Below, piece by piece: positions 33,250 to 42,090 of a DNA stretch of 64,000 bases (the stretch's first letter is position 1; each line of letters starts with the position of its first letter). Both the position numbers and the translations under genes were made by a program. This DNA is from Limnobacter humi (lineage in GTDB: Bacteria > Pseudomonadota > Gammaproteobacteria > Burkholderiales > Burkholderiaceae_B), in contig NZ_JANIGO010000004.1 of NCBI RefSeq assembly GCF_024518835.1, positions 1-64,000 on the forward strand, in the 5' to 3' direction. The notes under the pieces are model-generated. The model was given only the letters and a program-made list of their open reading frames with translations, was not told where the DNA came from and did no database searches.

Positions 33250-34367
33250 TGATGAACAGGCGTACCTGTTTGCAGTTTTTGGCGGCTGCCGGCGTGACAG
33301 TACCGCTTGCAAACCCGGCCCTGGGCAGGGCCAACCGACTGTACGACCAGCCCCGTGCCGACCTGACTCCCCAACTACCCCGAGACCACGGCCCACATCC
33401 CGGTTTTCGAACCGAATGGTGGTATTTCACCGGTTGGTTCAACAGCCCCGGTTTGGCAAGCCCACTGGGCCTGCAAATCACCTTCTTCCGCTCGTCGCCC
33501 GAGGTGGATGTCGACAACCCAAGCCGGTTCAATCCCAGCCAATTGTTGTTTGCACATGCAGCCGTTGCCATGCCCAGCCAAGGCCACTTGGTACACGCAC
33601 AAACCATACGCAGGGCGGGCTCGGGGCTGTCAGCCATTCGAAACACACCAGCCAAAGTGCTGGACCTGCAAATGCCAGGCTGGACCTTGTCCAGCCAGAA
33701 CGGTGATGCATGGCAGTGTCACATTCAGGCTCAAGAAATGAGCCTCATGCTTCAAATGGCACAAACCCAAACGCCTTGGTTTCAAGGCAACAACGGATAC
33801 TCACGCAAAGGGCCCGGTGAAACCCAGTCCAGTTACTACATCACCCTACCCCACTTGAAAAGCAGCGGCACTGTTCAAGTGGATGGCAAGACACTGCCAG
33901 TGGAAGGCAGTTTCTGGATGGACCATGAATGGTCCAGCACGGTGCTGGCACCCGATGCGCAGGGTTGGGACTGGGTTGGGCTGCAAGGCACAGCGGGTGA
34001 ATCGCTGATGGCGTTTCAAATCCGCCCAAAACCAGTGCCTGGAAAAATGGTAAAGCCCATCTGGACCCATGCTGCACTGCGCAACGCGCAAGGCCAGGTA
34101 CACACCTTTAACACAGTGGAATTTCAAACCTTGCAAAGCTGGACATCACCCCGCACAGGCGTGGTTTACCCCGTCGAACAGGTGTTGATTCTGGACAGGC
34201 AACGCTTCCATGTGAAACCCATGATGCCCGACCAGGAACTGGATGCCCGCACCAGCACTGGCACACTGTATTGGGAAGGTGCCGTGACGGTAGAAACCAC
34301 GGGCAGACAACGATGGGGGCATGGATACCTCGAAATGACCGGGTATGATCGGCCCATGACCTTGTAA
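33246..34367 (+). CDS. CrtC/AttH-like lipocalin-fold exported protein, probable Tat substrate
   Basis: 373 residues from the first of three tandem ATGs. N-terminus MMMNRRTCLQFLAAAGVTV has an Arg-Arg pair before a hydrophobic stretch, like a Tat signal. The mature part has HPGFRTEWWYFTGWF and later EGSFWMDHEWSS and GWDWVGLQ, typical of the two-domain lipocalin family that includes AttH and hydroxyneurosporene synthase-like CrtC (old name: predicted secreted hydrolase). No carotenoid genes are present, so a carotenoid role is unlikely; the partner is the ABC transporter just upstream (ATGA overlap). Ligand, probably lipid, unknown. Confidence 0.88.
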   Translation: MMMNRRTCLQFLAAAGVTVPLANPALGRANRLYDQPRADLTPQLPRDHGPHPGFRTEWWYFTGWFNSPGLASPLGLQITFFRSSPEVDVDNPSRFNPSQLLFAHAAVAMPSQGHLVHAQTIRRAGSGLSAIRNTPAKVLDLQMPGWTLSSQNGDAWQCHIQAQEMSLMLQMAQTQTPWFQGNNGYSRKGPGETQSSYYITLPHLKSSGTVQVDGKTLPVEGSFWMDHEWSSTVLAPDAQGWDWVGLQGTAGESLMAFQIRPKPVPGKMVKPIWTHAALRNAQGQVHTFNTVEFQTLQSWTSPRTGVVYPVEQVLILDRQRFHVKPMMPDQELDARTSTGTLYWEGAVTVETTGRQRWGHGYLEMTGYDRPMTL

Positions 34368-34376
34368 GCCCCAATC

Positions 34377-36179
34377 ATGAACCAGACCACCGCACCGATC
34401 TCCTTGCCTGCCAACCGGTTTAAAACACTGGGGAATACGCTGACCAGCCTGCTGAAACCCCACAAAGCATGGGCTGGCGCAGCGCTGGCAGCGCTGCTCA
34501 CAGGCTCCGCCATGTCACTGAGCATGCCCATGCTGTTTCGCTGGCTCATCGACAGCGGCTTTCTTCAAGGCCAACACCCCGAGGGCCTGAACCGGGCCTT
34601 TGGTTTGATTCTGCTGGTGGTATTCATACTGGCGGTGGCCACCGCCTGCCGCTTCTATTTGGTGACCACGCTGGGCGAGCGCATCTCGGCCGACTTGCGC
34701 AACCGGGTGTACGGGCACCTGTTGATTCAACGGCCTGAATTTTTTGAAACACTGAAAGTGGGTGAAGTGCTGTCGCGGCTCACCGCAGACACCACACTCA
34801 TTCAAACATTGGTGGGCAGCAGCCTGTCTTTTGCACTGCGCAACAGCCTGACCACCCTCGGCGGTTTGGTCATGTTGGTATTGACGAGCCCCTACTTGTC
34901 GGGCGCAGTGCTGGTACTGGTGGTGGTCGTGATGGTGCCCGTGGTGGTGCTGGCCCGCCGCGTGCGGACCTTGTCGCGCGCCAGTCAGGACAAGCTAGCC
35001 GACAGCAGCGCCATTGCGCAGGAAGTACTGAACCAAATCACCACCGTCCAAGCGTTCAATCAGGAAGGCACGGAGGCTGCCAAATTCAACGCGTCGTCTG
35101 AGCGCATGTACACCACCTCCAAACACCGCACGGTCAACCGGGCAGCCCTGCTGTTCGTCGCCATCGGTTTGGCCTTTGCAGGCTTGGTGGTGGTGTTGTG
35201 GATGGGCGCCAAAGCGGTGGCCAACGGCCAAATGAGCGGTGGCGAATTGGCCCAGTTCGTGATGTACGCAGCTTTTGTCGGCGGTGGTTTTGCCGCACTA
35301 TCCGAAGTATTGGGTGAATTTCAGCGTGCCGCGGGCGCTGCAGAGCGCCTGGTGGAGTTGCTCAACCTGAACACCATGATCCGCAGCCGCGGCCTACCCT
35401 CGCCCCAACAACAGGGCGGCTTTCACATTGAATTCAACCACGTGGATTTTGCCTACCCGTCAGCCCCGGACAAATCCGTGCTCAGTGACTTCAACCTGAC
35501 CATACGTCGGGGTGAAACTGTCGCGGTGGTAGGCCCCTCGGGTGCCGGCAAGTCCACCTTGTTCAACCTCTTGCTGCGCTGGTATGACGTTCGCAGCGGC
35601 CAGATTCTGATCGAGAACACCCCCTTGGAGCATCTGGATGTGACCGGCTGGCGGGAACACTGCGCCTACGTGTCTCAGGAGGCTGTGGTGTTCTCAGGCA
35701 CCTTGGGTGACAACGTGCGCTATGGCAAACCACAAGCCAGTGAGGCCGATGTACTGCAAGCCTTAACCGATGCAGCAGCCATTCAGTTTGTGACACGCTT
35801 GCCAGAAGGCTTGAACACCTCCGTGGGTGAAAAAGGCGTACGGCTCAGCGGCGGCGAACGTCAGCGGGTGTCGATTGCACGGGCTATTTTGCGCAACGCA
35901 GGCCTGCTGCTGCTGGACGAAGCCACCGCCAGCCTGGACGCCGAAAGTGAACGCTTGGTGCAGCTGGCCATTGAGCAGTCCCGCCACGGGCGTACCACAT
36001 TGATCATTGCCCACCGCTTGGCCACCGTCATGGCCGCGGACCGGATTGTGGTCATGAACGAAGGACAAATCGTGGAAATGGGCACCCATCGGGAGTTGAT
36101 GGCGCGACAAGGCCTGTATGCAAAACTGGCATCGCTGCAGTTCATCGACCAAAAGGCCGAAAAACACCTGCTTGCCTGA
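34377..36179 (+). CDS. ABC exporter, MsbA/BmrA-type half transporter
   Basis: 600 residues. Transmembrane domain with six helices (about 30-330) and the coupling sequence ERISADLRNRVYGHLL; ATPase domain with Walker A GPSGAGKST, signature LSGGERQRVSIARA, Walker B LLLLDEATASLD and H-loop IIAHRLATV. It works as a homodimer, flipping lipids or exporting drugs. It starts 9 bases after the lipocalin-like gene, so it may belong to the same operon and envelope-lipid function, but such proteins are also general multidrug exporters. Confidence 0.92.
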   Translation: MNQTTAPISLPANRFKTLGNTLTSLLKPHKAWAGAALAALLTGSAMSLSMPMLFRWLIDSGFLQGQHPEGLNRAFGLILLVVFILAVATACRFYLVTTLGERISADLRNRVYGHLLIQRPEFFETLKVGEVLSRLTADTTLIQTLVGSSLSFALRNSLTTLGGLVMLVLTSPYLSGAVLVLVVVVMVPVVVLARRVRTLSRASQDKLADSSAIAQEVLNQITTVQAFNQEGTEAAKFNASSERMYTTSKHRTVNRAALLFVAIGLAFAGLVVVLWMGAKAVANGQMSGGELAQFVMYAAFVGGGFAALSEVLGEFQRAAGAAERLVELLNLNTMIRSRGLPSPQQQGGFHIEFNHVDFAYPSAPDKSVLSDFNLTIRRGETVAVVGPSGAGKSTLFNLLLRWYDVRSGQILIENTPLEHLDVTGWREHCAYVSQEAVVFSGTLGDNVRYGKPQASEADVLQALTDAAAIQFVTRLPEGLNTSVGEKGVRLSGGERQRVSIARAILRNAGLLLLDEATASLDAESERLVQLAIEQSRHGRTTLIIAHRLATVMAADRIVVMNEGQIVEMGTHRELMARQGLYAKLASLQFIDQKAEKHLLA

Positions 36180-36215
36180 ACGAACTGGGGGATTGAACAG
36201 TTAAACTGGAGGCAT

Positions 36216-36247
36216 TGGTGGGTAAATCATTCATTGGTATACCCACG
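36216..36247 (+). promoter_or_regulatory. Inverted repeat in the thyA leader
   Basis: gtgggta and tacccac arms separated by about 16 bases, ending 34 bases before the thyA ATG. It may form a leader hairpin; no factor can be named. Confidence 0.35.
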
Positions 36248-36279
36248 TATCGTCTGTTCACTGACCGCTGACTTCGCCC

Positions 36280-37074
36280 ATGAAACAATACCTCGACCTG
36301 ATGCGCCACGTGCGCGACCACGGCACCGACAAAATGGACCGAACAGGTACAGGCACACGCTCGGTGTTTGGTTACCAGATGCGGTTCAATCTGCAAGATG
36401 GTTTCCCCATGGTGACCACCAAAAAACTGCATCTGCGCTCCATCATCCATGAACTGCTGTGGTTCCTCAAAGGCGACAGCAATATTGCCTACCTGAAAGA
36501 AAACGGGGTGAGCATTTGGGATGAATGGGCCGACGAACAGGGTAACCTCGGCCCAGTGTATGGTGTGCAGTGGCGCAGTTGGCCCACCGCCGATGGCCGA
36601 CACATCGACCAGATTTCGCAGTTGATGAAACAAATCAACAACAACCCGGATTCCCGCCGTCACATCGTGAGCGCCTGGAACGTGGCTGAAATTGACAACA
36701 TGAAATTGCCCCCCTGCCACGCCCTGTTTCAGTTTTACGTGGCCGACGGCAAGCTGAGCTGCCAGCTCTACCAGCGCAGTGCCGACATTTTTCTCGGCGT
36801 ACCGTTCAACATCGCGAGCTATGCATTGCTCACCCACATGGTGGCGCAGCAGTGCAACCTGGACGTGGGTGACTTCATTTGGACCGGTGGCGACTGCCAC
36901 CTCTACAGCAACCACATGGAGCAGGTTGACACTCAACTGCAGCGGGAACCATTGCCATTGCCACAGTTGGTTATTCACCGAAAGCCGGACAGCATTTTTG
37001 ACTACCGCTTTGAGGACTTCGACATTGTGAATTACCAGAGCCACCCCCACATCAAGGCACCGGTGGCCGTGTAA
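36280..37074 (+). CDS. thyA: Thymidylate synthase
   Basis: 264 residues, the same length as E. coli ThyA. Conserved features: [18 protein letters not shown], the catalytic Cys in [10 protein letters not shown] (about residue 146), the [23 protein letters not shown] signature (segment after the Cys), and HLYSNHMEQ. It methylates dUMP to dTMP using methylene-tetrahydrofolate. The stop TAA shares its last A with the folA start, so both genes are co-translated; the dihydrofolate made by ThyA is the FolA substrate. Confidence 0.98.
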   Translation: MKQYLDLMRHVRDHGTDKMDRTGTGTRSVFGYQMRFNLQDGFPMVTTKKLHLRSIIHELLWFLKGDSNIAYLKENGVSIWDEWADEQGNLGPVYGVQWRSWPTADGRHIDQISQLMKQINNNPDSRRHIVSAWNVAEIDNMKLPPCHALFQFYVADGKLSCQLYQRSADIFLGVPFNIASYALLTHMVAQQCNLDVGDFIWTGGDCHLYSNHMEQVDTQLQREPLPLPQLVIHRKPDSIFDYRFEDFDIVNYQSHPHIKAPVAV

Positions 37075-37646
37075 TGAAAGTGAGTCTGATCGCAGCCGTG
37101 GCCCGCAATGGCGTCATTGGCATTGAGAACCGCTTGCCCTGGCACCTGCCCGAAGACTTGGCCTATTTCAAGCAAACCACACTGGGCTGCCCTGTGCTGA
37201 TGGGTCGAAAAACCTATGAGTCCATCAACCGCCCATTGCCCGGGCGCTTGAATGTGGTCCTGACCCAGCAAACGGATTGGGCTCCTGCCCCCGCAAAAGA
37301 CGGCAGCCCCCGTGCGGTGATTCACCCCCCACAAGCATTGCCCGCTGGCGGGGAAACAGCCATTGCCGTCGCAAGCACTCTGGAACAGGCATTGGCATGG
37401 TTAGCTCCGTTTGACCAAGTTTTTTTGATTGGCGGCAGCAACCTATATGCACAGGCCGTGGAACAAGGCTGGGTAGACACGCTTCTACTGACCGAGATCC
37501 ATGCAGATTTCGCGGGCGATGCGCAGTTTCCAGCCTGGCCAAAATCACGGTTCCACGAAACACATCGCATACACAACCCACCGGCTGGCGAGCGGCCGTG
37601 GGGTTTCGATTTTGTCACATATGAAAAAACAGCCGCGCCGCTGTAA
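37074..37646 (+). CDS. folA: Dihydrofolate reductase
   Basis: 190 residues, slightly longer than the usual 160-170. VSLIAAVARNGVIGIENRLPWHLPEDLAYFK carries the Trp and catalytic Asp (LPED segment, about residue 27); MGRKTYESI and the NADPH-binding FLIGGSNLYAQAVEQGWVD segments follow. The extra length is a loop near residues 65-85 (WAPAPAKDGSPRAVIHPPQ). It regenerates tetrahydrofolate. One-base overlap with thyA; yggX follows after 12 bases. Confidence 0.97.
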   Translation: MKVSLIAAVARNGVIGIENRLPWHLPEDLAYFKQTTLGCPVLMGRKTYESINRPLPGRLNVVLTQQTDWAPAPAKDGSPRAVIHPPQALPAGGETAIAVASTLEQALAWLAPFDQVFLIGGSNLYAQAVEQGWVDTLLLTEIHADFAGDAQFPAWPKSRFHETHRIHNPPAGERPWGFDFVTYEKTAAPL

Positions 37647-37658
37647 CAAGGAGTCAAC

Positions 37659-37931
37659 ATGGCACGCACCGTACACTGCATCAAACTTGGCGTAGAAGCC
37701 GAAGGTCTTGATTTTCCACCCGCACCGGGCGAACTGGGCAAGAAAATTTTTGAAAACGTGTCCAAACAGGCCTGGCAGGAATGGCTGAAAATCCAAACCA
37801 TGCTGGTCAATGAAAACCGTTTGAGCCTGGCCGACGTGCGCGCCCGCAAATACCTGATGGAACAAATGGACAAGCATTTCTTTGGTGACGGAAACGTACA
37901 AGCCGCGGGCTATGTTCCGCCAGCCAACTGA
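37659..37931 (+). CDS. yggX: YggX-type Fe(II)-trafficking / oxidative damage protection protein
   Basis: 90 residues, the normal size. [21 protein letters not shown] contains the conserved Cys-Ile-Lys motif (Cys 7), then [17 protein letters not shown] and the [26 protein letters not shown] helices. Family members protect labile iron-sulfur clusters and limit oxidative damage. AAGGAG precedes the ATG. Its usual partner mutY is not adjacent. Confidence 0.96.
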   Translation: MARTVHCIKLGVEAEGLDFPPAPGELGKKIFENVSKQAWQEWLKIQTMLVNENRLSLADVRARKYLMEQMDKHFFGDGNVQAAGYVPPAN

Positions 37932-38020
37932 TCCACCCAGGGTTGCATTGGCGGCCTTTTCAGGGCCGCCCAGCGGGCGCATACTGGTCACTGACTCGGT
38001 GAATTTAGCCGGAGGTGGAC

Positions 38021-38326
38021 ATGGCGCCCAAATCCAGATTCGCACAATACCTGCTCTACGACTGGTTGTTTCAGGATGTCAATCAGGCTGAAGTCTTCAG
38101 ACGCCACGCTGCGATCGCCCACAACAAAGCGCATCGCCGCCATTTGCTCACCTACATGCGCCGCTGGTCGGTGCTGACCAGCAGCCTTTTTCTTCTTGGG
38201 ATGGGTATCGAGACCACCGGCTCAAGCCTGTGCGCGGTGTTCTACGTGTTGTCGGTGATGGCTGTTAGCCCAACCATTCGGGTATTTACCGCCTGGTGGA
38301 TGATGGGCAGACCCGGCTACTGGTAA
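38021..38326 (+). CDS. Small membrane protein of unknown function
   Basis: 101 residues from the ATG at 38021 with GGAGG 6 bases upstream. A polar, basic N-terminal half (FRRHAAIAHNKAHRRHLLTYMRRW) is followed by two hydrophobic stretches (about 49-65 and 69-90). I do not recognise a family. It lies 90 bases after yggX, same strand, and is convergent with phoU. Confidence 0.7.
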   Translation: MAPKSRFAQYLLYDWLFQDVNQAEVFRRHAAIAHNKAHRRHLLTYMRRWSVLTSSLFLLGMGIETTGSSLCAVFYVLSVMAVSPTIRVFTAWWMMGRPGYW

Positions 38327-38331
38327 GCCGT

Positions 38332-38353
38332 GGGTGGCCTCAATGGCCAACCC
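38332..38353. terminator. Possible bidirectional terminator between convergent genes
   Basis: gggtggcc-TCAAT-ggcc(a)accc, a stem with one bulge, lies just past the 101-residue gene and before the phoU stop. The T-tract is weak. Confidence 0.4.
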
Positions 38354-38362
38354 CGCTGCTGT

Positions 38363-39064
38363 TTATTCGTCAGACGCTTCCTGGGCAATGGCCTCAGGAC
38401 CGCGATGGCGAACATCCCGGCCTTTGACCATGTACACCACATGCTCCGACATGTTTTTGGAGTGATCGCCAATCCGCTCAATCGCCTTGGCGATGAAGAG
38501 AATTTCAATTGAGCGCGAGATGGTTCGTGGGTCTTCCATCATGAAGGTGATGAGCTGCCGCAAAATGGCCTTGAACTCATCGTCCACTTCCAGGTCCGCT
38601 TTCACCACTTCAGCCGCCGACACCGCATTCACGCGGGCATAGGCGTCCAGCACCTTGCGCAGCATGGCAATCGCACTGCTTGAAATGCGGTGCAAATCCA
38701 CTTTGGGAACAAAGTTCTTGCCTGCATCGGCAATCATCATGCCCATGCGGGCCACTTTCTCCGCTTCATCACCAATGCGCTCAAGGTCACGAATCATCTT
38801 GATGGCCACAATCACCGAGCGCAGGTCCACGGCAGCCGGTTGACGACGGGCCAGAATGTGGTTGCACAGCTCGTCGATTTCCATTTCAATCTGGTTGACT
38901 TCCTGTTCGCGGCGAATCACTTCCTTGAAAATATTCGTGTCGGATGCGCCCAATCCTTCGATGGCCGACACAATCTGATTCTCAACCAAACCACCCATCT
39001 GCAGCACGCGAGAGCGCAGCGATTCCAGCTCGGCGTCGTATTGTTTGGAGGTGTGTTCAGTCAT
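38363..39064 (-). CDS. phoU: Phosphate signalling protein PhoU
   Basis: 233 residues from the ATG at 39064 with AGGAAG upstream. Two homologous three-helix PhoU repeats, each with the metal-binding E/D-rich helix: MIRDLERIGDEAEKVARM (about 93-110) and AKAIERIGDHSKNMSEHVVYM (segment about 193-212). It links the Pst transporter to PhoR and damps the Pho response when phosphate is ample. No pst genes are next to it in this window; downstream is the convergent small membrane gene, upstream rpiA. A Pho-box-like element lies about 50 bases before the start. Confidence 0.96.
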   Translation of the reverse strand: MTEHTSKQYDAELESLRSRVLQMGGLVENQIVSAIEGLGASDTNIFKEVIRREQEVNQIEMEIDELCNHILARRQPAAVDLRSVIVAIKMIRDLERIGDEAEKVARMGMMIADAGKNFVPKVDLHRISSSAIAMLRKVLDAYARVNAVSAAEVVKADLEVDDEFKAILRQLITFMMEDPRTISRSIEILFIAKAIERIGDHSKNMSEHVVYMVKGRDVRHRGPEAIAQEASDE

Positions 39065-39112
39065 TGTCTCTTCCTTGGGTGCAATTTTTTGGGTGAATGC
39101 CACGCTGATACT

Positions 39113-39132
39113 GTGTCACAGCCGTGTGACAG
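39113..39132 (-). promoter_or_regulatory. Pho-box-like site upstream of phoU
   Basis: Read leftward: CTGTCACACGGCTGTGACAC. Two heptamers (CTGTCAC, CTGTGAC) 11 bases apart as in PhoB sites; by eye about 12 of 18 positions match the consensus. A third TGTGAC lies 13 bases further upstream. The -10 is less certain (TATCAG just downstream). Confidence 0.62.
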
Positions 39133-39269
39133 GAATTTGTCACATGCAACACGTTACGCGATTTAATTGTGCCACGTTCTCGCGCGTTGGGGGGTGTAAA
39201 CACCCCAAGCGTGTGGCCTCAGGCTACTGAAAGGCTGATTAAAGCCCGCTGCAACGCGGTTGGCAGAGC

Positions 39270-39926
39270 TTAGCGCAGCGTCCTGACGCCTTCGGGCGAA
39301 CCGATCAACACCACATCGGCTTTGCGCAGGGCAAACAGGCCATTGGTGACCACACCGGGCCAATGGTTGATGGTCTGTTCCAACGCCACAGGGTCAGTAA
39401 TGCGCAATCCAGATACGTCCAGAATAACGTTGCCATTGTCGGTGGTGAACCCTTCCCGCAACTTCACCTGACCACCCAGCGCGGTTAACTTTCGTGCAAT
39501 CGCCTGTTGGGACATGGGCAGCACCTCCACCGGCAAGGGAAACCGCCCCAATACATCCACCAGCTTGGAAGCATCGGCAATGCACACAAACTGGCGGGAA
39601 ATATCGGCCACAATTTTTTCTCGGGTGAGCGCACCACCACCCCCTTTGACCAGGTGGTAGGCGGGGTCAATTTCATCGGCACCGTCCACATACACCGACA
39701 GTTCCGTGACATCGTTCATGTCGACAATGGGCACGCCGATGTCACGGAGTTTTTTCTCTGAACGCACCGATGAGGACACAGCCCCTTTCAGCGCAATGCC
39801 CGCCTCGGCGAGTGCATCAATGAAGCAGTCCACGGTTGAACCAGTGCCCACGCCCAAAATGGTGTTGGGTGTGACGTATTGAAGCGCGGCTTTGGCCACT
39901 TGCTGTTTGAGACTGTGTGCGTCCAT
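39270..39926 (-). CDS. rpiA: Ribose-5-phosphate isomerase A
   Basis: 218 residues, the normal size. [17 protein letters not shown] (phosphate loop), [37 protein letters not shown] (split: catalytic Asp in [17 protein letters not shown] active-site loop), FPLPVEVLP. It interconverts ribose 5-phosphate and ribulose 5-phosphate in the pentose phosphate pathway. Single gene between the phoU region and the Pmp3-like gene. Confidence 0.97.
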   Translation of the reverse strand: MDAHSLKQQVAKAALQYVTPNTILGVGTGSTVDCFIDALAEAGIALKGAVSSSVRSEKKLRDIGVPIVDMNDVTELSVYVDGADEIDPAYHLVKGGGGALTREKIVADISRQFVCIADASKLVDVLGRFPLPVEVLPMSQQAIARKLTALGGQVKLREGFTTDNGNVILDVSGLRITDPVALEQTINHWPGVVTNGLFALRKADVVLIGSPEGVRTLR

Positions 39927-40004
39927 GAAATGTGCTGAATATGAATGAGAACAATCGGTCCGAGTGGCGTGCGCAACCCGATGGGTTGCAGAGCCTGGAA
40001 AGCA

Positions 40005-40199
40005 TTACCCCCGGTGACCCAGGGCTTCTTTGATGCGTTGGTCTGTTTTGTACTGGCTCAAGGCATACACCGCCCACAATGCGGCAGGAACCCAGCCGAT
40101 CAGCGTGAGTTGCAGAACCAGGCAAATCAAGCCCGCCAATGGGCGACCAATGGTGAAAAACAACACCGGGGGCAAGAATATGGCCAGAATCAATCGCAT
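40005..40199 (-). CDS. YqaE/Pmp3-family small membrane protein
   Basis: 64 residues from the ATG at 40199. MRLILAIFLPPVLFFTIGRP followed by a second helix LICLVLQLTLIGWVPAALWA, then YALSQYKTDQR: the two-helix Pmp3/UPF0057 pattern (the LPP and the GW-P-ALWA segments are typical). Members respond to salt or osmotic stress and affect membrane potential in yeast; the bacterial role is less known. GAGG lies 5 bases upstream of the ATG. Confidence 0.88.
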   Translation of the reverse strand: MRLILAIFLPPVLFFTIGRPLAGLICLVLQLTLIGWVPAALWAVYALSQYKTDQRIKEALGHRG

Positions 40200-40241
40200 G
40201 GTCGCCTCGCTAAAACTGTATTGTAAAGCCAGCAAGCCTAT

Positions 40242-40278
40242 AAAAAAGCAAGCCACCCGCACCGCGGAATGGCTTGTT
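40242..40278 (-). terminator. Terminator of the pyruvate dehydrogenase operon
   Basis: Read leftward: caagcca, a 15-base loop, tggcttg then CTTTTTTATA. It lies about 20 bases past the lpdA stop. Confidence 0.82.
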
Positions 40279-40298
40279 CAAGGTCCCGACCGAAAGAA

Positions 40299-42080
40299 TT
40301 ACTTCTTTCGAGCCGGTGGCAAATCCGTGCAGTGGCCTTCAAACACTTCAGCAGCCATGCCCACACTCTCGCACAGCGTGGGGTGGGGGTGAATGGTTTT
40401 ACCGATATCGGTGGCATCGGCCCCCATTTCAACGGCCAGACAAACCTCACCAATGAGATCGCCAGCACCCATGCCGACAATACCGCCGCCCAGCACCCTG
40501 TGCGTGGCCTCATCAAAAATCAACTTCGTAAAACCGTCGTCTGCGCCGTTGGCAATGGCCCGCCCCGACGCAGCCCAAGGAAATACCGCTTTGCCGACTT
40601 TGACGCCTTGGTCTTTGGCCTGTTCTTCCGTTAACCCAACCCAGGCCACTTCGGGGTGTGTGTAAGCCACCGACGGAATAACCCGTGCATCGAAGAAAGA
40701 CTTTTCACCAGCAGCAGCCTCTGCAGCCACATGGCCTTCATGCACCGCCTTGTGGGCAAGCATGGGCTGACCCACAATGTCACCAATCGCAAATATGTGC
40801 GGCACATTGGTGCGCATTTGCTTGTCCACCGGGATGAAGCCCCGGTCAGTCACCGCCACACCAGCATGCTCTGCACCAATTTTCTTGCCATTCGGTGTTC
40901 GACCCACGGACACCAAGACCATGTCGTACAACTGTGGCTCTTTGGGGGCCTGCTCACCTTCGAAGGTCACGAGAATGCCCTCTGGCTTGGCCTCCACCGC
41001 CACCGTCTTGGTTTTCAACAGAATGTGATCAAACCGGGGGGCATTCCGTTTTTGCCAAACCTTCACCAAATCCCGATCGGCACCCTGCATCAGGCCATCC
41101 AGCATTTCAACGACGTCCAGACGGGCACCCAACGCGGAATAGACCGTGCCCATTTCAAGCCCGATAATGCCGCCGCCCACAATCAACATGCGTTTGGGAA
41201 TTTGCCGCAATTCCAAAGCCCCGGTGGAATCCACGATGCGGGGGTCATCGGGAATGAAGGGCAAATGCACAGGCTGCGAACCAGCCGCAATAATGGCTTT
41301 GGCAAACTGAATGACCTTCTGGCTGCCATCACCGGCGGTCACCGTCAGGTGATTGGGGCTTGCAAACTCCCCAACACCCTGCACCACCTGAACTTTTCGA
41401 GCCTTGGCCATACCGGCCAAACCGCTGGTCAGCTTGCCCACCACACCCGCCTTGTGAGCGCGCAGCTTGTCCAAATCAACCTGGGGTGCTGCAAAAGAAA
41501 TGCCATGTTCACCAATGTGTTGTGCTTCTTCCAGCACTTGGGCTGTGTGCAGCAAGGCCTTGGAGGGGATACAACCCACATTCAGGCAAACGCCGCCCAG
41601 GCTGCTGTAACGCTCGACCAGCACCGTGTTCAATCCAAGGTCAGCACTGCGGAATGCAGCCGAATAACCCCCAGGACCAGCGCCTAACACCAGCAGGTCG
41701 CAAGTGATGTCCACATGGCCCGCATAACTGGACGCAGCAGATGCTAAAACAGCAACAGGCACTGGGGCGGTTACTGCAACAGCCGCCGGTGTGGCTGCAG
41801 GTGCCTGTGCTTGGGATGCAGTCACCGCGGCCGCGTCGGCAGAGCCAGCGTCCGCGTCAATCTCTGCAATCTCTGACCCTGTGCTGACCTTGTCTCCCAG
41901 CTTGACCAACAAGCGGGTAATTTTTCCGCTCGTCGACGCTGGAATTTCCATGCTGGCTTTGTCGGATTCAACCGTGATCAGCGACTGCTCTTTGCTGACC
42001 ACATCGCCTTCTTTCACCAACACCTCGATGATTTCAACCGAGTCGAAATCCCCGATATCGGGAACAATCAATTTGTTCAT
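40299..42080 (-). CDS. lpdA: Dihydrolipoyl dehydrogenase (E3) with N-terminal lipoyl domain
   Basis: 593 residues against about 475 for a plain E3. Residues 1-80 are a lipoyl domain with the lipoylated Lys in [10 protein letters not shown]; an Ala/Pro/Val linker (about 85-120) follows; then the FAD-disulfide reductase: VLGAGPGGYSAAF, redox Cys pair in GVCLNVGCIPSK, NAD-binding GGGIIGLEMG, and the His/Glu pair in HPHPTLCES. It reoxidises dihydrolipoyl groups with NAD+. The extra lipoyl domain is typical of betaproteobacterial and Neisseria pyruvate dehydrogenase E3. Start chosen at the ATG (42080), 11 bases after the aceF stop. Confidence 0.97.
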   Translation of the reverse strand: MNKLIVPDIGDFDSVEIIEVLVKEGDVVSKEQSLITVESDKASMEIPASTSGKITRLLVKLGDKVSTGSEIAEIDADAGSADAAAVTASQAQAPAATPAAVAVTAPVPVAVLASAASSYAGHVDITCDLLVLGAGPGGYSAAFRSADLGLNTVLVERYSSLGGVCLNVGCIPSKALLHTAQVLEEAQHIGEHGISFAAPQVDLDKLRAHKAGVVGKLTSGLAGMAKARKVQVVQGVGEFASPNHLTVTAGDGSQKVIQFAKAIIAAGSQPVHLPFIPDDPRIVDSTGALELRQIPKRMLIVGGGIIGLEMGTVYSALGARLDVVEMLDGLMQGADRDLVKVWQKRNAPRFDHILLKTKTVAVEAKPEGILVTFEGEQAPKEPQLYDMVLVSVGRTPNGKKIGAEHAGVAVTDRGFIPVDKQMRTNVPHIFAIGDIVGQPMLAHKAVHEGHVAAEAAAGEKSFFDARVIPSVAYTHPEVAWVGLTEEQAKDQGVKVGKAVFPWAASGRAIANGADDGFTKLIFDEATHRVLGGGIVGMGAGDLIGEVCLAVEMGADATDIGKTIHPHPTLCESVGMAAEVFEGHCTDLPPARKK

Positions 42081-42090
42081 GTTCGCCCCC

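Noticed and set aside
36142..37050. Leftward frame of 302 codons opposite thyA
   Set aside because: Val/His-rich antisense translation of thyA; no supporting motif.
39186..39211. Hairpin ttggggtgt / acaccccaa upstream of phoU
   Set aside because: No T-tract on either strand; possibly the end of rpiA transcription or a chance repeat, so not called a terminator.
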